Assembly (NCBI RefSeq): GCF_003003775.1
Contig: NZ_PVWJ01000005.1
Span: forward strand, 1-64,000
Reading direction: 5' to 3'
Length of the DNA: 64,000 bases
From: Merismopedia glauca CCAP 1448/3
GTDB taxonomy: Bacteria > Cyanobacteriota > Cyanobacteriia > Cyanobacteriales > CCAP-1448
Below the pieces are notes generated by a model. It worked only from the letters and a program-made list of their open reading frames with translations. It was not told the DNA's origin and ran no database searches. This document shows positions 34,878 to 44,359 of this stretch, in pieces; the first letter of the stretch is position 1; each line of letters opens with the position of its first letter. Made by a program: the position numbers and the translations under genes.

Positions 34878-35861
34878 GTGGTCAAATCCTCTAGCCTTTT
34901 AACAACTGTACTAATTATTACCAGCCTCATTGGTTTTAATGGGGCGATCGCCCTAGCTGAAAAACCTGCTACCTTAGTTAACCGGGCTACAGCTAAATCA
35001 TGCTCTCCCATCGGTCGAATTTTAACTTCAACCGATCGCCGATGGCAAGCCGGAACGCTGTTATGTCAAGGCGATCGCCTCTATATCCCACCTACCGCCC
35101 AAATCGGGGTTTTTTGTTTCCTCAATCGCCAGATTTTGCCACCTCAAAGCGGGACGATTTTAGCTAAATGCGTCTCTCAACCCAGAACTAGTATTAGACC
35201 TTGTTCGACCGCTACTCGTCGATTCTGTCCTAAAACTAAAGGACCGCTAGACTTAGCTAGCACTCCAGAATTGCTCAGTCCTTTAGGTAGAATTTTACTC
35301 CAAGGTCGTCCTAGATTATCTTGGCGACAGGTTAAGGATGCGAGTAGCTATAGTGTATCGGTTTATGGCAAGGGCGTTAACTTTGTCCAAACCGTAGGTG
35401 ACACCACACTTTCTTACCCCCAATCTCAACCAGCGATGGCATGGGGCAGTGCCTATAAAATTGAAGTTACTGCTTTAAAGGGAGATGTGCCCTTTAGTGC
35501 GGCTCAAACTACAGTGAATATGCTACCAGAAAGCGAAGCTCGCGAGATAGCTTTGGCTGTAGAGCGCATTCGCCAACTCAAACTGCCTCCTGACGAAGTA
35601 GCTTATTTAGATCTCGATCGCCTTTATATGAATCGAGAACTGCTGGGAGAGACTATTGCTACCTTAGCAGAGAGGGTCAAAGCTGGCAGCCAAAGTTCCT
35701 CCGTTTTGAGGACTTTAGGCGATCGCTATCTGGAAGCTGGGTTAGTGATTGAGGCTGGAGAACAATACAAAAAAGCCATAGATTTGGCTCAAAAGGCAGA
35801 AGATGCTCAGGAACTATCTAAAGCTCAAGCTGGGTGGGAGAAAGTGCTGAGTTATCGCTAG
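34878..35861 (+). CDS. Exported FecR/TPR-like protein
   Basis: 327 residues, GTG start. Signal peptide (LLTTVLIITSLIGFNGAIAL, cleavage near LAEKP). The middle (RRWQAGTLLCQGDRLYIPP) resembles a short FecR-type beta domain, and the C-terminus (DRYLEAGLVIEAGEQYKKAI) is TPR-like. In cyanobacteria such proteins often accompany secreted CHAT-TPR proteins, one of which is at 59530. Function unknown; periplasmic location is likely. Confidence 0.6.
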   Translation: MVKSSSLLTTVLIITSLIGFNGAIALAEKPATLVNRATAKSCSPIGRILTSTDRRWQAGTLLCQGDRLYIPPTAQIGVFCFLNRQILPPQSGTILAKCVSQPRTSIRPCSTATRRFCPKTKGPLDLASTPELLSPLGRILLQGRPRLSWRQVKDASSYSVSVYGKGVNFVQTVGDTTLSYPQSQPAMAWGSAYKIEVTALKGDVPFSAAQTTVNMLPESEAREIALAVERIRQLKLPPDEVAYLDLDRLYMNRELLGETIATLAERVKAGSQSSSVLRTLGDRYLEAGLVIEAGEQYKKAIDLAQKAEDAQELSKAQAGWEKVLSYR

Positions 35862-35956
35862 AATCTAGGTGCGACTGTCAGAGCGAGGCGATCGCCTGAT
35901 AGGAAGTAAGGCAGGATGGTTATAATCTAGTTACAGACCAGAGATTGGATGATTGT

Positions 35957-36211
35957 ATGGCAATTACGCTGGAATTAACTCCAGAAATTGAAGCCCGTGT
36001 GCTAGCTCAAGCCGCAGCGCAGGGCATGAGTGCCGAAGCCTTTTTGAAAGCTGCGATTGAAAATTTACTCAATGCTGAATCTCAGGTATACCGAGTTGGA
36101 ACTGCATTAGTCGTTCAATCTACCCCCATTGGTAATCTGGAAACCTCTGTTGAACAAATGCGGGAAGAACGACTCACTGGCTTAATCGCAGATTATGAAA
36201 GTCCTGTTTGA
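35957..36211 (+). CDS. VapB-like antitoxin
   Basis: 84 residues from the ATG at 35957. AITLELTPEIEARVLAQAAA and GMSAEAFLKAAIENLL form an RHH-type domain found in cyanobacterial antitoxins. The C-terminal ~30 residues are the likely toxin-binding part. A PIN-toxin start overlaps its end, but that toxin is truncated. Confidence 0.75.
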   Translation: MAITLELTPEIEARVLAQAAAQGMSAEAFLKAAIENLLNAESQVYRVGTALVVQSTPIGNLETSVEQMREERLTGLIADYESPV

Positions 36212-36299
36212 TACATCTGTATTGGTGGCAGCGTTTGAAGTGAGCCATCCTCAGCATCGTGTTTGTCTACCGTGGTTGCAACGAGTGCAAGAAAATTGA
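36195..36299 (+). pseudogene. Truncated PIN-domain toxin
   Basis: Starts MKVLFDTSVLVAAFEVSH, the classic PIN N-terminus with the first catalytic Asp, overlapping the antitoxin by 17 bp as expected for VapBC. It stops after 34 residues (WLQRVQEN), and the remaining three acidic residues are missing. The sequence after it does not resume a PIN domain. It is a decayed toxin next to a surviving antitoxin. Confidence 0.75.
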
Positions 36300-36356
36300 A
36301 GTTTGTCTATATTTGTCAGAAAATAAGATGAATTTCGGTTTACTTGAGCCAGGAAT

Positions 36357-36860
36357 TTAATTTGGCTGAAAATCGCTTAATTCTCCTGCCTGTTGGAGTA
36401 CCTGCTGATAAAGTGACTTGCTCACCCAGTATCGAGCAATATCGATCATGGCATCAAGTAAGGGGGAAATCTCTGGAATAACCTGTTTGTTTTTGGCTAA
36501 CAAAAGAATGCCAATCGTACCAATAACCTGTAAACCAAGTTCTTGAGCTACTTGTCTAGCTTTCTTTTCATCTATTAAAACTTTGTGCTGGCTCCTTTCA
36601 ATTGCTAAAGTAATTACTTCTCTTTCACCTGCATCTAGCTCAGGCGGAATATTGCCGATTGTCAATGTCACCGTGCAAACCTGCAACCAATCTGAATTAC
36701 TGGCCTGTACAATAATTTGGGAGTTAGGAAAGTTTGAGTCAGTTGTCTCATCATAAACAGCTTGAGGGATCGTAACTTTCCCAAATACAGCCTGTAAAAT
36801 ATCGAGACGATTAATAGCCGCAAAATTAATCAGAGGCGTGGCATTACAGATAACAGTCAT
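36357..36860 (-). CDS. DUF3368 PIN-like toxin
   Basis: 167 residues from the ATG at 36860. ICNATPLINFAAINRLDILQ, LDAGEREVITLAIE, VLIDEKKARQVAQELGLQVI and GTIGILLLAKNK are hallmarks of DUF3368 proteins, PIN-like predicted RNases. The start lies two bases after the stop of a UPF0175-type antitoxin, the standard arrangement. Confidence 0.88.
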   Translation of the reverse strand: MTVICNATPLINFAAINRLDILQAVFGKVTIPQAVYDETTDSNFPNSQIIVQASNSDWLQVCTVTLTIGNIPPELDAGEREVITLAIERSQHKVLIDEKKARQVAQELGLQVIGTIGILLLAKNKQVIPEISPLLDAMIDIARYWVSKSLYQQVLQQAGELSDFQPN

Positions 36861-36862
36861 GA

Positions 36863-37111
36863 CTACCAATCGCCAGTTTGAATAGTAGCAATATCCTGAG
36901 CTAAATCTTCTGCATCATAGTGACGGGATACTTCTTTTTCTCCCAAAAGCTTCTGAAATTCCCAGACAGAGAGGTTCGCTAGGTGACGAGCTTGCCCAAA
37001 GGTAAATATTTTTTGGACGTATAACTGAACGGCTATTTCCTGACGAATGGCTTGCTCTCCTTGGTTAAGCGATTCTGGTGATACTTGGAGATGAATAGGT
37101 TGAACAGCCAT
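36863..37111 (-). CDS. UPF0175-family antitoxin
   Basis: 82 residues. IRQEIAVQLYVQKIFTFGQA and HLANLSVWEFQKLLGEKEV match the UPF0175 family, small HTH-like proteins paired with DUF3368 toxins. It immediately precedes its toxin and should repress the operon. Confidence 0.88.
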   Translation of the reverse strand: MAVQPIHLQVSPESLNQGEQAIRQEIAVQLYVQKIFTFGQARHLANLSVWEFQKLLGEKEVSRHYDAEDLAQDIATIQTGDW

Positions 37112-37243
37112 AGTTGCTCTTGAGATCCAGGTGTCTTTTTCTAGTTTAACGAGCTTTAGTCATCGCAGTATAGAATGGATTTTAGATAAGGTCAGGCAGG
37201 CTGGTTATAATCTAAGCTAGAAGCAAACAAGGTCAAGTTGACG

Positions 37244-37666
37244 ATGGCTGCACCTACAGAAATTCGCCCAAGAGCGATACCTACGGTAAGCTGCGCTAAC
37301 GCCCTGCTGGAACAATTACCAGGATCGTCTTTAGTCAAGGTAGTTGAGTTTTTGGAAGCCCTTTCTCACGAGGCTTTACAGGTGTCAGAAACACAATCGC
37401 CGCAAGTCAGCGAAGCAGCGTTACTTCAAATTATCCAACGTCGTCTGTCTCCTGAAGAACAAGAAAGGTTGGCTTATTTACGTCAGCAAAACGAGGCTGG
37501 AGCGATTACAGAGACAGAATATCAAGAGCTACTGATGTATGTCGATCGCGTCGAACGACAAGATAGCGATCGCGCAGAGGCATTGATTCAACTGGCTCGA
37601 CTGCGCCAGGTCGATTTAAAAGTGCTAGTTAACGAGTTTTTACCTGCACGCAGCAACGCAGCCTAA
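37244..37666 (+). CDS. Hypothetical protein with in-frame 21-nt repeat insertion
   Basis: 140 residues from the ATG at 37244. The segment LPGSSLVKVVEFLEALS is typical of small cyanobacterial proteins found near toxin or nuclease genes. Residues PTVSCAN come from a 21-nt repeat at 37279-37299, placed exactly inside a GCGATCGC site; without it the protein reads PRAIALLEQLPG. The C-terminal half (LSPEEQERLAYLRQQNEAG, ALIQLARLRQVDLKVLVNEF) is helical. No partner gene follows. Function unknown. Confidence 0.6.
   Translation: MAAPTEIRPRAIPTVSCANALLEQLPGSSLVKVVEFLEALSHEALQVSETQSPQVSEAALLQIIQRRLSPEEQERLAYLRQQNEAGAITETEYQELLMYVDRVERQDSDRAEALIQLARLRQVDLKVLVNEFLPARSNAA
37279..37299 (+). repeat. 21-nt small dispersed repeat (family A) inside HIP1
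   Basis: ACCTACGGT followed by AAGCTGCGCTAA. The flanks GCGAT (37274-37278) and CGC (37300-37302) join to GCGATCGC when it is removed. In frame (seven codons). Confidence 0.8.
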
Positions 37667-38014
37667 TGTCTGAGACAACCCCAGCCTCAATCAGGCGTAT
37701 TGTTGCTCAGAGAATGTGGAAGGTGAGGAGTAGGGCGTTTATTTTCAGGACTTACCCAATTCTTCACGAGTGTTATTCTGCCGTGCAGGTTATCTATCGA
37801 TTGGAGTAACGAGTAACGAGTAATAAAATTAGTTCCCATCTTTTAGAAATTAAACCATTGCTTAACGACTTTTATGCAGTTTTATGCGGTTAATTAGCGG
37901 AAAATGAGAGCTAAACCTCTTCAATTTCTGACTTATGCAAGAGGTCTATTGTTGTCAGGTAAATTGATTAGTGTGGTGCGTCCTGCAAGGTAAAAAAGTT
38001 TTTGAAAGTATTAC
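37667..38014. other. Intergenic region
   Basis: No gene seen. A short GAGTAAC heptamer tract (~37804-37823) is the only repeat. Confidence 0.6.
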
Positions 38015-39265
38015 CTAATTCTGTCGTCTCCAAACTTTAATTGTTTGCTCTCTTCCGCCACTAATTAATGTTTCTCCATCTGGACTAATAGCGATAGATG
38101 TAACACCTCTGCGATGTCGTTCGGGAAAGGTTGTTCGTGATTCTTTCGTAGCAATATTCCATTCTATAATTGTTCCATCATTGCTTCCACTGACTAAAGT
38201 TTTACCGTCTGGATTAAATACCAGACAAGTAACTGCATCGGAATGTTGTCGCAGAGTTTGAGGTAGTTCTCCGTTATTCGGATACCAAAGTTTAATAGTA
38301 TTATCATTGCTGCCGCTAGCTAGGATTTCTCCATCTGGACTAAATGCTAGGGTATAAACAGCGTCTTGATGTGCTGAAAGCGTGCCCAAACATCTTTTTT
38401 CAGCTACATCCCATAATTTGATGGTTTTATCGTAGCTACAACTAGCAATAATTCGGCTATTTTGGGGGTCAAAAGCGACACAGGTTACTTTGTCAGAATG
38501 TCCAGATAAATTAGCGATTTCTCTTCCCGTTTCTACATCCCATATTTTAATGTCTTGGTTATCATTGGCTGCTAATAATTTAGCGTCTGGACTAAATGCA
38601 ATCGAGTCAAAACCCGCCACATCAAGGAAGTTACTCAACAGAGTTTTACCAAAGGTATGAATTGGGTTGACTGTGCCTAACTGCCAAATATTTATTTGAT
38701 AAGCTTTACAGGCAGCTATTCGCTGACCATCGGGACTAATTGCTACTGATGTAAACCATAAATCAAAAGTATCTGTCAGCGAAAATGGCAGCGAAATCTT
38801 TTGTAAGATATTCCATGTATTTGTCTGCCAACGCTTAATGATTTGATTGCCACCACTAATAAAATATTCTTGGTTAGAGTTAGGACTAAAAGCTAATTTT
38901 AATCCATAACGCATCACAGATTGTTGAGAAAAATCAGTTAACGGTTTAGCTAATTTATCTATTAGGCTAATTCCGGTAGATTGAGTATAATCATTCTCAG
39001 TCAAACTAGCTACGCATCGCCAATTTACTTGTTGAATAGCTTTAACTAAAGCTTGGATTGCTTGTTCGTGCCACTGCTGGTAAATGCGATCGCCTATGTG
39101 GATCTCTTTACCTTCCCCAATATTGACGTTATACTTACCCAGTTGCAATGCTACCTGACGTGCGCTTGAACTCAATAACCGACGCAAGGTAGCAAGATCT
39201 GCTTCAGTCTGATTACCAGTAGCAATGCGATCGATAATACTACTTATATCGTCGGGGTTGGTCAT
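38015..39265 (-). CDS. WD40 propeller protein with GKYNVNI adaptor module
   Basis: 416 residues. The N-terminal ~75 residues hold the shared module (IIDRIATGNQTEADLATLRR, then LGKYNVNIGEGKEIHIGD). About seven WD40 repeats follow (~120-416; for example SPDGEILASGSNDNTIKLW and SPDGETLISGGREQTIKVW), enough for one propeller. In families of this kind the propeller senses a partner and the short N-terminal domain recruits an effector. It is the first of seven module-carrying genes; it is separate from the next operon and may be its sensor. Confidence 0.85.
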   Translation of the reverse strand: MTNPDDISSIIDRIATGNQTEADLATLRRLLSSSARQVALQLGKYNVNIGEGKEIHIGDRIYQQWHEQAIQALVKAIQQVNWRCVASLTENDYTQSTGISLIDKLAKPLTDFSQQSVMRYGLKLAFSPNSNQEYFISGGNQIIKRWQTNTWNILQKISLPFSLTDTFDLWFTSVAISPDGQRIAACKAYQINIWQLGTVNPIHTFGKTLLSNFLDVAGFDSIAFSPDAKLLAANDNQDIKIWDVETGREIANLSGHSDKVTCVAFDPQNSRIIASCSYDKTIKLWDVAEKRCLGTLSAHQDAVYTLAFSPDGEILASGSNDNTIKLWYPNNGELPQTLRQHSDAVTCLVFNPDGKTLVSGSNDGTIIEWNIATKESRTTFPERHRRGVTSIAISPDGETLISGGREQTIKVWRRQN

Positions 39266-39354
39266 TTTTTCGGCTCTCCATACTTGTTCTATTTTAGACC
39301 TGACAATATTTCATGCTATTGTCTAACTGGTTTTTATAGGAAATTTCATATAAA

Positions 39355-39729
39355 ATGGTCGATAACGAAGATCCCGTAGAAGTGCCTTTACGACCTCTGG
39401 TTTGGATGGGAGACTCTCGCAAAAACATCCGTGAGTTTCCTGAAGAGGTACAAAAAGCGGTAGGCTATGCACTGCAACTGGTGCAATCAGGAGAAACTCC
39501 TTTGTCAGCCAAGCCGTTTAAAGGAGTGGGAAGCGGTGTATATGAAATTGTCAAACGCTACGATACCGATACTTACAGAGCAGTTTACGCCGTGAAGATT
39601 GGGGAAAAAATCTATGTCCTCCATGCTTTTCAGAAGAAATCAAAGCAGGGAATTAAAACTCCACAGACTGATGTTGACTTAATTAAAAAACGCTATCAAG
39701 ATGCACTGACAAGAGAGGAACAAAGATGA
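39355..39729 (+). CDS. HigB/Gp49-like toxin (RelE superfamily)
   Basis: 124 residues. RPLVWMGDSRKNIREFPEEV at the start, GSGVYEIVKRYDTDTYRAVY and KIYVLHAFQKKSKQGIKT further on are the Gp49-like/HigB pattern. Such toxins cut mRNA at the ribosome. The antitoxin gene overlaps its end by ATGA. It is the intact counterpart of the broken toxin at 2106-2469. Confidence 0.85.
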   Translation: MVDNEDPVEVPLRPLVWMGDSRKNIREFPEEVQKAVGYALQLVQSGETPLSAKPFKGVGSGVYEIVKRYDTDTYRAVYAVKIGEKIYVLHAFQKKSKQGIKTPQTDVDLIKKRYQDALTREEQR

Positions 39730-40052
39730 CAGAAGAACCCGTTTTTGAAGAAAGTAGTGGTAATGTATTTGCTGACCTCGGATTAGCAGATGCTGATGAA
39801 CTTTTTGCGCGGGGTAAAATAGGAATTCAGGTGATTCGGTTGCTGAAACAGCGCCACTTGAAACAGCGAGAAATTAGCGAACTACTTGGCATTTCACAGC
39901 CAGAAGTCTCTCATTTAATGAATGGAGAGTTTCAACGGTTTAGTGAGGGCAAACTCCTGATGTTCCTCAAACGACTCGATACAGAAATTACTTTACATCT
40001 TCGCTCTCTTCAGGTAGGAAATGAATCTGCTGAAACGGTTATATTGTTATAG
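39726..40052 (+). CDS. HigA-like XRE antitoxin
   Basis: 108 residues. HTH in ~35-85 (IRLLKQRHLKQREISELLGI, SQPEVSHLMNGEFQRFSEGK). The N-terminal ~30 residues (NVFADLGLADADELFARGKI) are the usual HigA arm. Coupled to the toxin by overlap; it neutralises the toxin and represses the operon in known systems. Confidence 0.88.
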   Translation: MTEEPVFEESSGNVFADLGLADADELFARGKIGIQVIRLLKQRHLKQREISELLGISQPEVSHLMNGEFQRFSEGKLLMFLKRLDTEITLHLRSLQVGNESAETVILL

Positions 40053-40204
40053 GGGTTGACGATCTGGGACGATGGCGATCGCCAAGAGTGAGTAATGCAG
40101 CGATCTCTTTGCCAACAACTATTTTCCTTTCTAAGAGTAGAATGATTGCGGACTTTGGAGCTTAATATTTTAACGGTTTAAGGGGCAGAAAATGCAGATA
40201 CTTT

Positions 40205-43200
40205 CTATTGTTGTAACCTAGGATCGTTTCTCCCTGTATGTAGCCAATAAATAGGTGCTAGTAAACCAAACGGTTTCCATTCCGCTGGATTATCAAGTAC
40301 CCCTATAGTTCCTCTTTCATCTGTGCGAACAAATGTAAAATTTGGTCTGGGAGGTTTCCCCATAACGCCAAAAGAAGAACAAGCAAAATAAGCAATTTTA
40401 CATTTCCATGATTGGCTCCATCTTTGAAAATAATTTTTTGTATTTGGAAATTTTAAAGCCATTAATTCCTGTACTTTATGACGATGATTCCATAGCAATG
40501 GTTCTTCATATTTAGAAATTACAACAGCTATCCTATACTGACTTAAACGTTCTTTTTTATTATCCAAGCGTTGAACTATTTCTTTTGATAAGCTTATAAA
40601 GCTTTCTGTATATCCTCTATCATTTCTAGTATTACCATCAATTAGGAATAATAATTTTGATACAGTTGCACAGTCATCAAGATATTCATCATATAATCTA
40701 CTATCTTGTCGATGATTTCTTAAATCCTCGAATAGCTCTCCTGGATACTCCTGAAGAGAAACATTCATCTCTATATTTTCACCTCTAATAGCGGAAAGAG
40801 GTTGTATAACCAAACTAGGTTTTAATAAAATTTTAAAGCTGCAAAATGGTAGATCTACGAGAACATCTACATATGTTTGTGGCAGTGGTAATCCTTGTTT
40901 TAAGATATTTTCTGCATCAGATAATAATCTTTGAGATTCGATATTTTGAGGAAAAACTTGAAAGGGAATATCAGAATTTCTCTGTGACAAGGAAGCCAAC
41001 GCAGCCATAAAAGTTGTTTTTCCAGCACCTCGATCCCCAATAATTCGGATACTATTATCATCATGCTTATTTTTCAGCATATTATTTTGATTACTTATTT
41101 TGTCAAGCAACTGTTGATTATGAGTAACTGATGAAGTTTTTTCTAGAATTTCATTATTCGTAACAGATTCGCTAACTTTATTTACTTGTAAAGTAAAATT
41201 ATCTAGCTTATTTTTTAAATCGTTGCGAGAAAAAAGATAATATCTAATTCGTTTATTTTGACTTGGCAAATATCTTGGTAGATGTCCTTGAGGAGCATCT
41301 AAACTAAAAGTATGTTCGCTCCACTTTAACCATTCATTTTTATCTTTTATATACCAGCCTACATGCTCACCAAATTTATTATAAATTTCAGCATCATAGT
41401 ATCTAGGTTGACCACCAACGCTTAACCATATTTGCTTTTGTACACTAAATCCAAATCGTCCGTTGCTATATTTAAACCAAAGCTCGTCAATAGTTTGTAA
41501 ATCTTTAGAGGGAAATCTTTGCATATCAACCTCATCAAGCCAATCTCTCTCCTCGTGTCCAGATGCTTGAATCATTACCCTTGCTGTTTCTTCATCAGCT
41601 TCTTTCCATTTCTCGGCTGCTAGTAAGTCACTTAATCGAGTGTAGTCAATTCCTTCGTCTGAAAGCAGCTTAAATTTAGTTTCCAGTAAATCAGCAAACT
41701 TTGCATACTCCCCGCCCAAACGCCTCAGCACCTGAGCCGTAACCGTCGCCAAATAACCAACATCCCTACTAACCTCACTATCCCTAACTTGTTGCGGATT
41801 CCTCAAAACAGCAGCAAAATCCTCTAACGACAACCCTGCTTTCTTCGCTACATATTTCGACACCTCATCCACTACATTCAGCACATATCCTGAAGGAACG
41901 GAATCAACTAATAATTCCCGTACCCCATTGATAAACTCGTACCGAACGTAATTAGGATTAGTCTCGGCATTAATTTCAGATAGTGGCTTTAACAATCCTC
42001 CTAAAAACACCTCAGCTACATGAACTTGTTGAGATTCTTTTAACAGGGCTTCTTGAATCAAACGCACCACGGGTAAACTAATTACAGGTGCAGCCGCCAA
42101 CAATCCCGCCAATTTACGCGCCATTGGAGAAGCTGTCACCCGAAACGCCTGGACGCGCTGTTCTGCATTCAGTTGACCGTAATCCAGATTTAATAATTCC
42201 CTCCCTTGGCTAACAGGAGGTGGATCTAACTTAAATAAATATCCCGATGTCCAAATACTGCCCTTTCCTGACAACATTTGCGCCCAAGTTGCTACCTTAT
42301 CCGCTTCTAAAGTAAATACAGGAACTTTAACCCCTCGCGTCTCCTCCAGTTCGTCCCACAATGACACTTCTTTAGCGATTAACTTCTGGTTAAACTCCCC
42401 AGGATTCAACCCCTGCAACCGCACTTCTGAAGCCCTGCCTAAAGCCGTTCTCTTCCACAACCATTTGGGAAGCATCTGGACAATTGCCAATGAACCTTGT
42501 TTTGCCCAGAGTTCTAAGGTAGCCGTCACTTTTCCATTGCGCCACAGGGATGACACGCAATCGCTCACTACCAACACCAAACGCCGACCACTGGGGTCAA
42601 TTAATTCCTTGGGACTGCGAGGAGTTTGATTTTTAGCTGCTGCACCGATACCGCGACGAATCTGCACTCGTTCGTTTTCATCTGCAATCAGTCCCCATAC
42701 CCGCACATCTCGGAAAATGCCATAGTTTTTCAGCAGCCGTTCCAATTCCCTAATGGTGTGTCTCCAAATCTGCATGGAGATTCCCTCGTCCACCACTAAT
42801 TCCAAATCCAACCAAGGTTCTAAGGTGGGTCTTAAAACGGGCAGCCACAGCCCTTCATCGGCAATTCGTTGGGTGGTAGCCGCTTCATCTAACACCAAGG
42901 TTGTACCGGAGGGAATACGGCGCATTAAGGGTTTTAACGCCCGTGCTAAGGTTAGAGGTTCGCGTAAAGAAGGGGCATCGGGGACTTTAAAGGACAATTC
43001 CGACCCGACAAGGTTTTGCCCTTGATTTCGAGGGTAAATACCCGCTTTGGGTTTCTCGAATTGCTTATTGTCCGATCCTACCCCTGCATCTGAGGCATTT
43101 TGAGGTAATTGTTGAGATATTTCTGGTTCTAACGGTTTAATGGGGGCGATGGGAAGATCGTTGTTTAACTCTGGTGTAGCAGTTGACTCAGATTGAGATT

Positions 43201-43294
43201 CTGGCATTTGCAGCGCCAGCCAAATCGTATCAGCAATTTCCTCGGCTGACATTTCTACTTCTTGACTCAACGCTGCAATTAAGCGATCGATCAT
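40205..43294 (-). CDS. SAV_2336-like protein fused to a C-terminal P-loop GTPase-like domain
   Basis: 1029 residues. Residues ~110-400 (LTLARALKPLMRRIPSGTTL, LDLELVVDEGISMQIWRHTI, LVLVVSDCVSSLWRNGKVTA) match SAV_2336-type proteins, a vWA-like component of cyanobacterial VMAP-MoxR systems. Residues ~745-1029 form a separate P-loop domain: RIIGDRGAGKTTFMAALASL, LQEYPGELFEDL as a switch-like segment and AVVISKYEEP at the place of the base-recognition motif. The fusion links a vWA-like sensor to a nucleotide switch. The ATG overlaps the MoxR stop, so the products are likely made together. Confidence 0.75.
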   Translation of the reverse strand: MIDRLIAALSQEVEMSAEEIADTIWLALQMPESQSESTATPELNNDLPIAPIKPLEPEISQQLPQNASDAGVGSDNKQFEKPKAGIYPRNQGQNLVGSELSFKVPDAPSLREPLTLARALKPLMRRIPSGTTLVLDEAATTQRIADEGLWLPVLRPTLEPWLDLELVVDEGISMQIWRHTIRELERLLKNYGIFRDVRVWGLIADENERVQIRRGIGAAAKNQTPRSPKELIDPSGRRLVLVVSDCVSSLWRNGKVTATLELWAKQGSLAIVQMLPKWLWKRTALGRASEVRLQGLNPGEFNQKLIAKEVSLWDELEETRGVKVPVFTLEADKVATWAQMLSGKGSIWTSGYLFKLDPPPVSQGRELLNLDYGQLNAEQRVQAFRVTASPMARKLAGLLAAAPVISLPVVRLIQEALLKESQQVHVAEVFLGGLLKPLSEINAETNPNYVRYEFINGVRELLVDSVPSGYVLNVVDEVSKYVAKKAGLSLEDFAAVLRNPQQVRDSEVSRDVGYLATVTAQVLRRLGGEYAKFADLLETKFKLLSDEGIDYTRLSDLLAAEKWKEADEETARVMIQASGHEERDWLDEVDMQRFPSKDLQTIDELWFKYSNGRFGFSVQKQIWLSVGGQPRYYDAEIYNKFGEHVGWYIKDKNEWLKWSEHTFSLDAPQGHLPRYLPSQNKRIRYYLFSRNDLKNKLDNFTLQVNKVSESVTNNEILEKTSSVTHNQQLLDKISNQNNMLKNKHDDNSIRIIGDRGAGKTTFMAALASLSQRNSDIPFQVFPQNIESQRLLSDAENILKQGLPLPQTYVDVLVDLPFCSFKILLKPSLVIQPLSAIRGENIEMNVSLQEYPGELFEDLRNHRQDSRLYDEYLDDCATVSKLLFLIDGNTRNDRGYTESFISLSKEIVQRLDNKKERLSQYRIAVVISKYEEPLLWNHRHKVQELMALKFPNTKNYFQRWSQSWKCKIAYFACSSFGVMGKPPRPNFTFVRTDERGTIGVLDNPAEWKPFGLLAPIYWLHTGRNDPRLQQ

Positions 43295-44337
43295 CTATCC
43301 TCCGCGCTGGTTAAGTATTTCATCAACACCTCAACCAAGTCCTTTTCATCTCCTGCTTCCGGTTTAAACTCGCGAGTGACGATATAAATCGCATTCAGGA
43401 GTTGGTCTGTTGCCAAGTCGCCCCCTGGTCGTAATTGTATAAACTTCTCGATTAATTGCTCTATTTTCGCTTTATCCTGTGTCACCACATCATTACCTAA
43501 ATGTGCCTTGACAATATCCTTCAAAGCCTTGGCATCGGGTTCGTAGGGCATATTTAAGCGCAGACAACGCCTGAGAAAAGCAGGAGGGAAATCTCGTTCG
43601 CCGTTGTTAGTCAACACTATAAGGGGAAAATTATGACAGCGCACTCGCCCGTTAATAATGGGAACATCGATGCCATCATAGGTGCGAACCTCTACCCGAT
43701 TCACTTCTTTAGCAATCCGAGATAATTCCGGTATTTCAAACTCTCCTTCTTCAAACAAATTGAGGAGATCGTTGGGTAAATTAATATCGCTTTTGTCTAT
43801 TTCATCAATTAGCAAAACACGAGGACGACGGGCAGGAAGCAGGGCTGTACCCAAAGCCCCAAGCTGAATGTAGCGACCGATATCTTTACTTTTATCGCCC
43901 ATTTGCACGTCTTGCAGGCGAGCGATCGCATCATAACGATACAATCCTTCTTGTAAAGTAGAACGTGCGGTAATATACCAAGGCAATACAGTTCCCAATT
44001 TCAATTCGTAAGCGACTGCATAAGCTAAAGAAGTTTTACCCGTTCCTGGCTTGCCCGTGACTAACAAAGGTCGTCTCAAATACAAGGCAGCATTGACCAT
44101 ATTAATAACACTATTTCGGTCATTAATCTTATCGGTATGAATCCGAAAACTTTGCCCTCTTTCCTTATCCCTTACCTTCTCATCTACCCTCTCACAAAAC
44201 TTTTGCCATCGTTGTTCTATTTCTCGAACTATTGCCTCATCGGTGCCAATAAATTTACGCCAACTTGGAGGTGGAGGAAGGCGATTAATATCATTGTGAG
44301 GTTCGCTATTACCTTTAAATATTTTCCAGTCAGTCAT
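43291..44337 (-). CDS. MoxR-family AAA ATPase
   Basis: 348 residues. Walker A TGKPGTGKTSLAY (~95-107), Walker B RVLLIDEIDKSDINLPN (~170), sensor 1 LIVLTNNGERDFP, and an arginine-finger-like AFLRRCLRL. MoxR ATPases remodel or chaperone partner proteins, typically together with a vWA protein. Here it lies between a VMAP gene (22-bp gap) and a SAV_2336-like gene (4-bp overlap), completing the three-part arrangement known from cyanobacterial conflict loci. Confidence 0.9.
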   Translation of the reverse strand: MTDWKIFKGNSEPHNDINRLPPPPSWRKFIGTDEAIVREIEQRWQKFCERVDEKVRDKERGQSFRIHTDKINDRNSVINMVNAALYLRRPLLVTGKPGTGKTSLAYAVAYELKLGTVLPWYITARSTLQEGLYRYDAIARLQDVQMGDKSKDIGRYIQLGALGTALLPARRPRVLLIDEIDKSDINLPNDLLNLFEEGEFEIPELSRIAKEVNRVEVRTYDGIDVPIINGRVRCHNFPLIVLTNNGERDFPPAFLRRCLRLNMPYEPDAKALKDIVKAHLGNDVVTQDKAKIEQLIEKFIQLRPGGDLATDQLLNAIYIVTREFKPEAGDEKDLVEVLMKYLTSAEDR

Positions 44338-44359
44338 TGTTTAATTTTCCTATCTTTGG

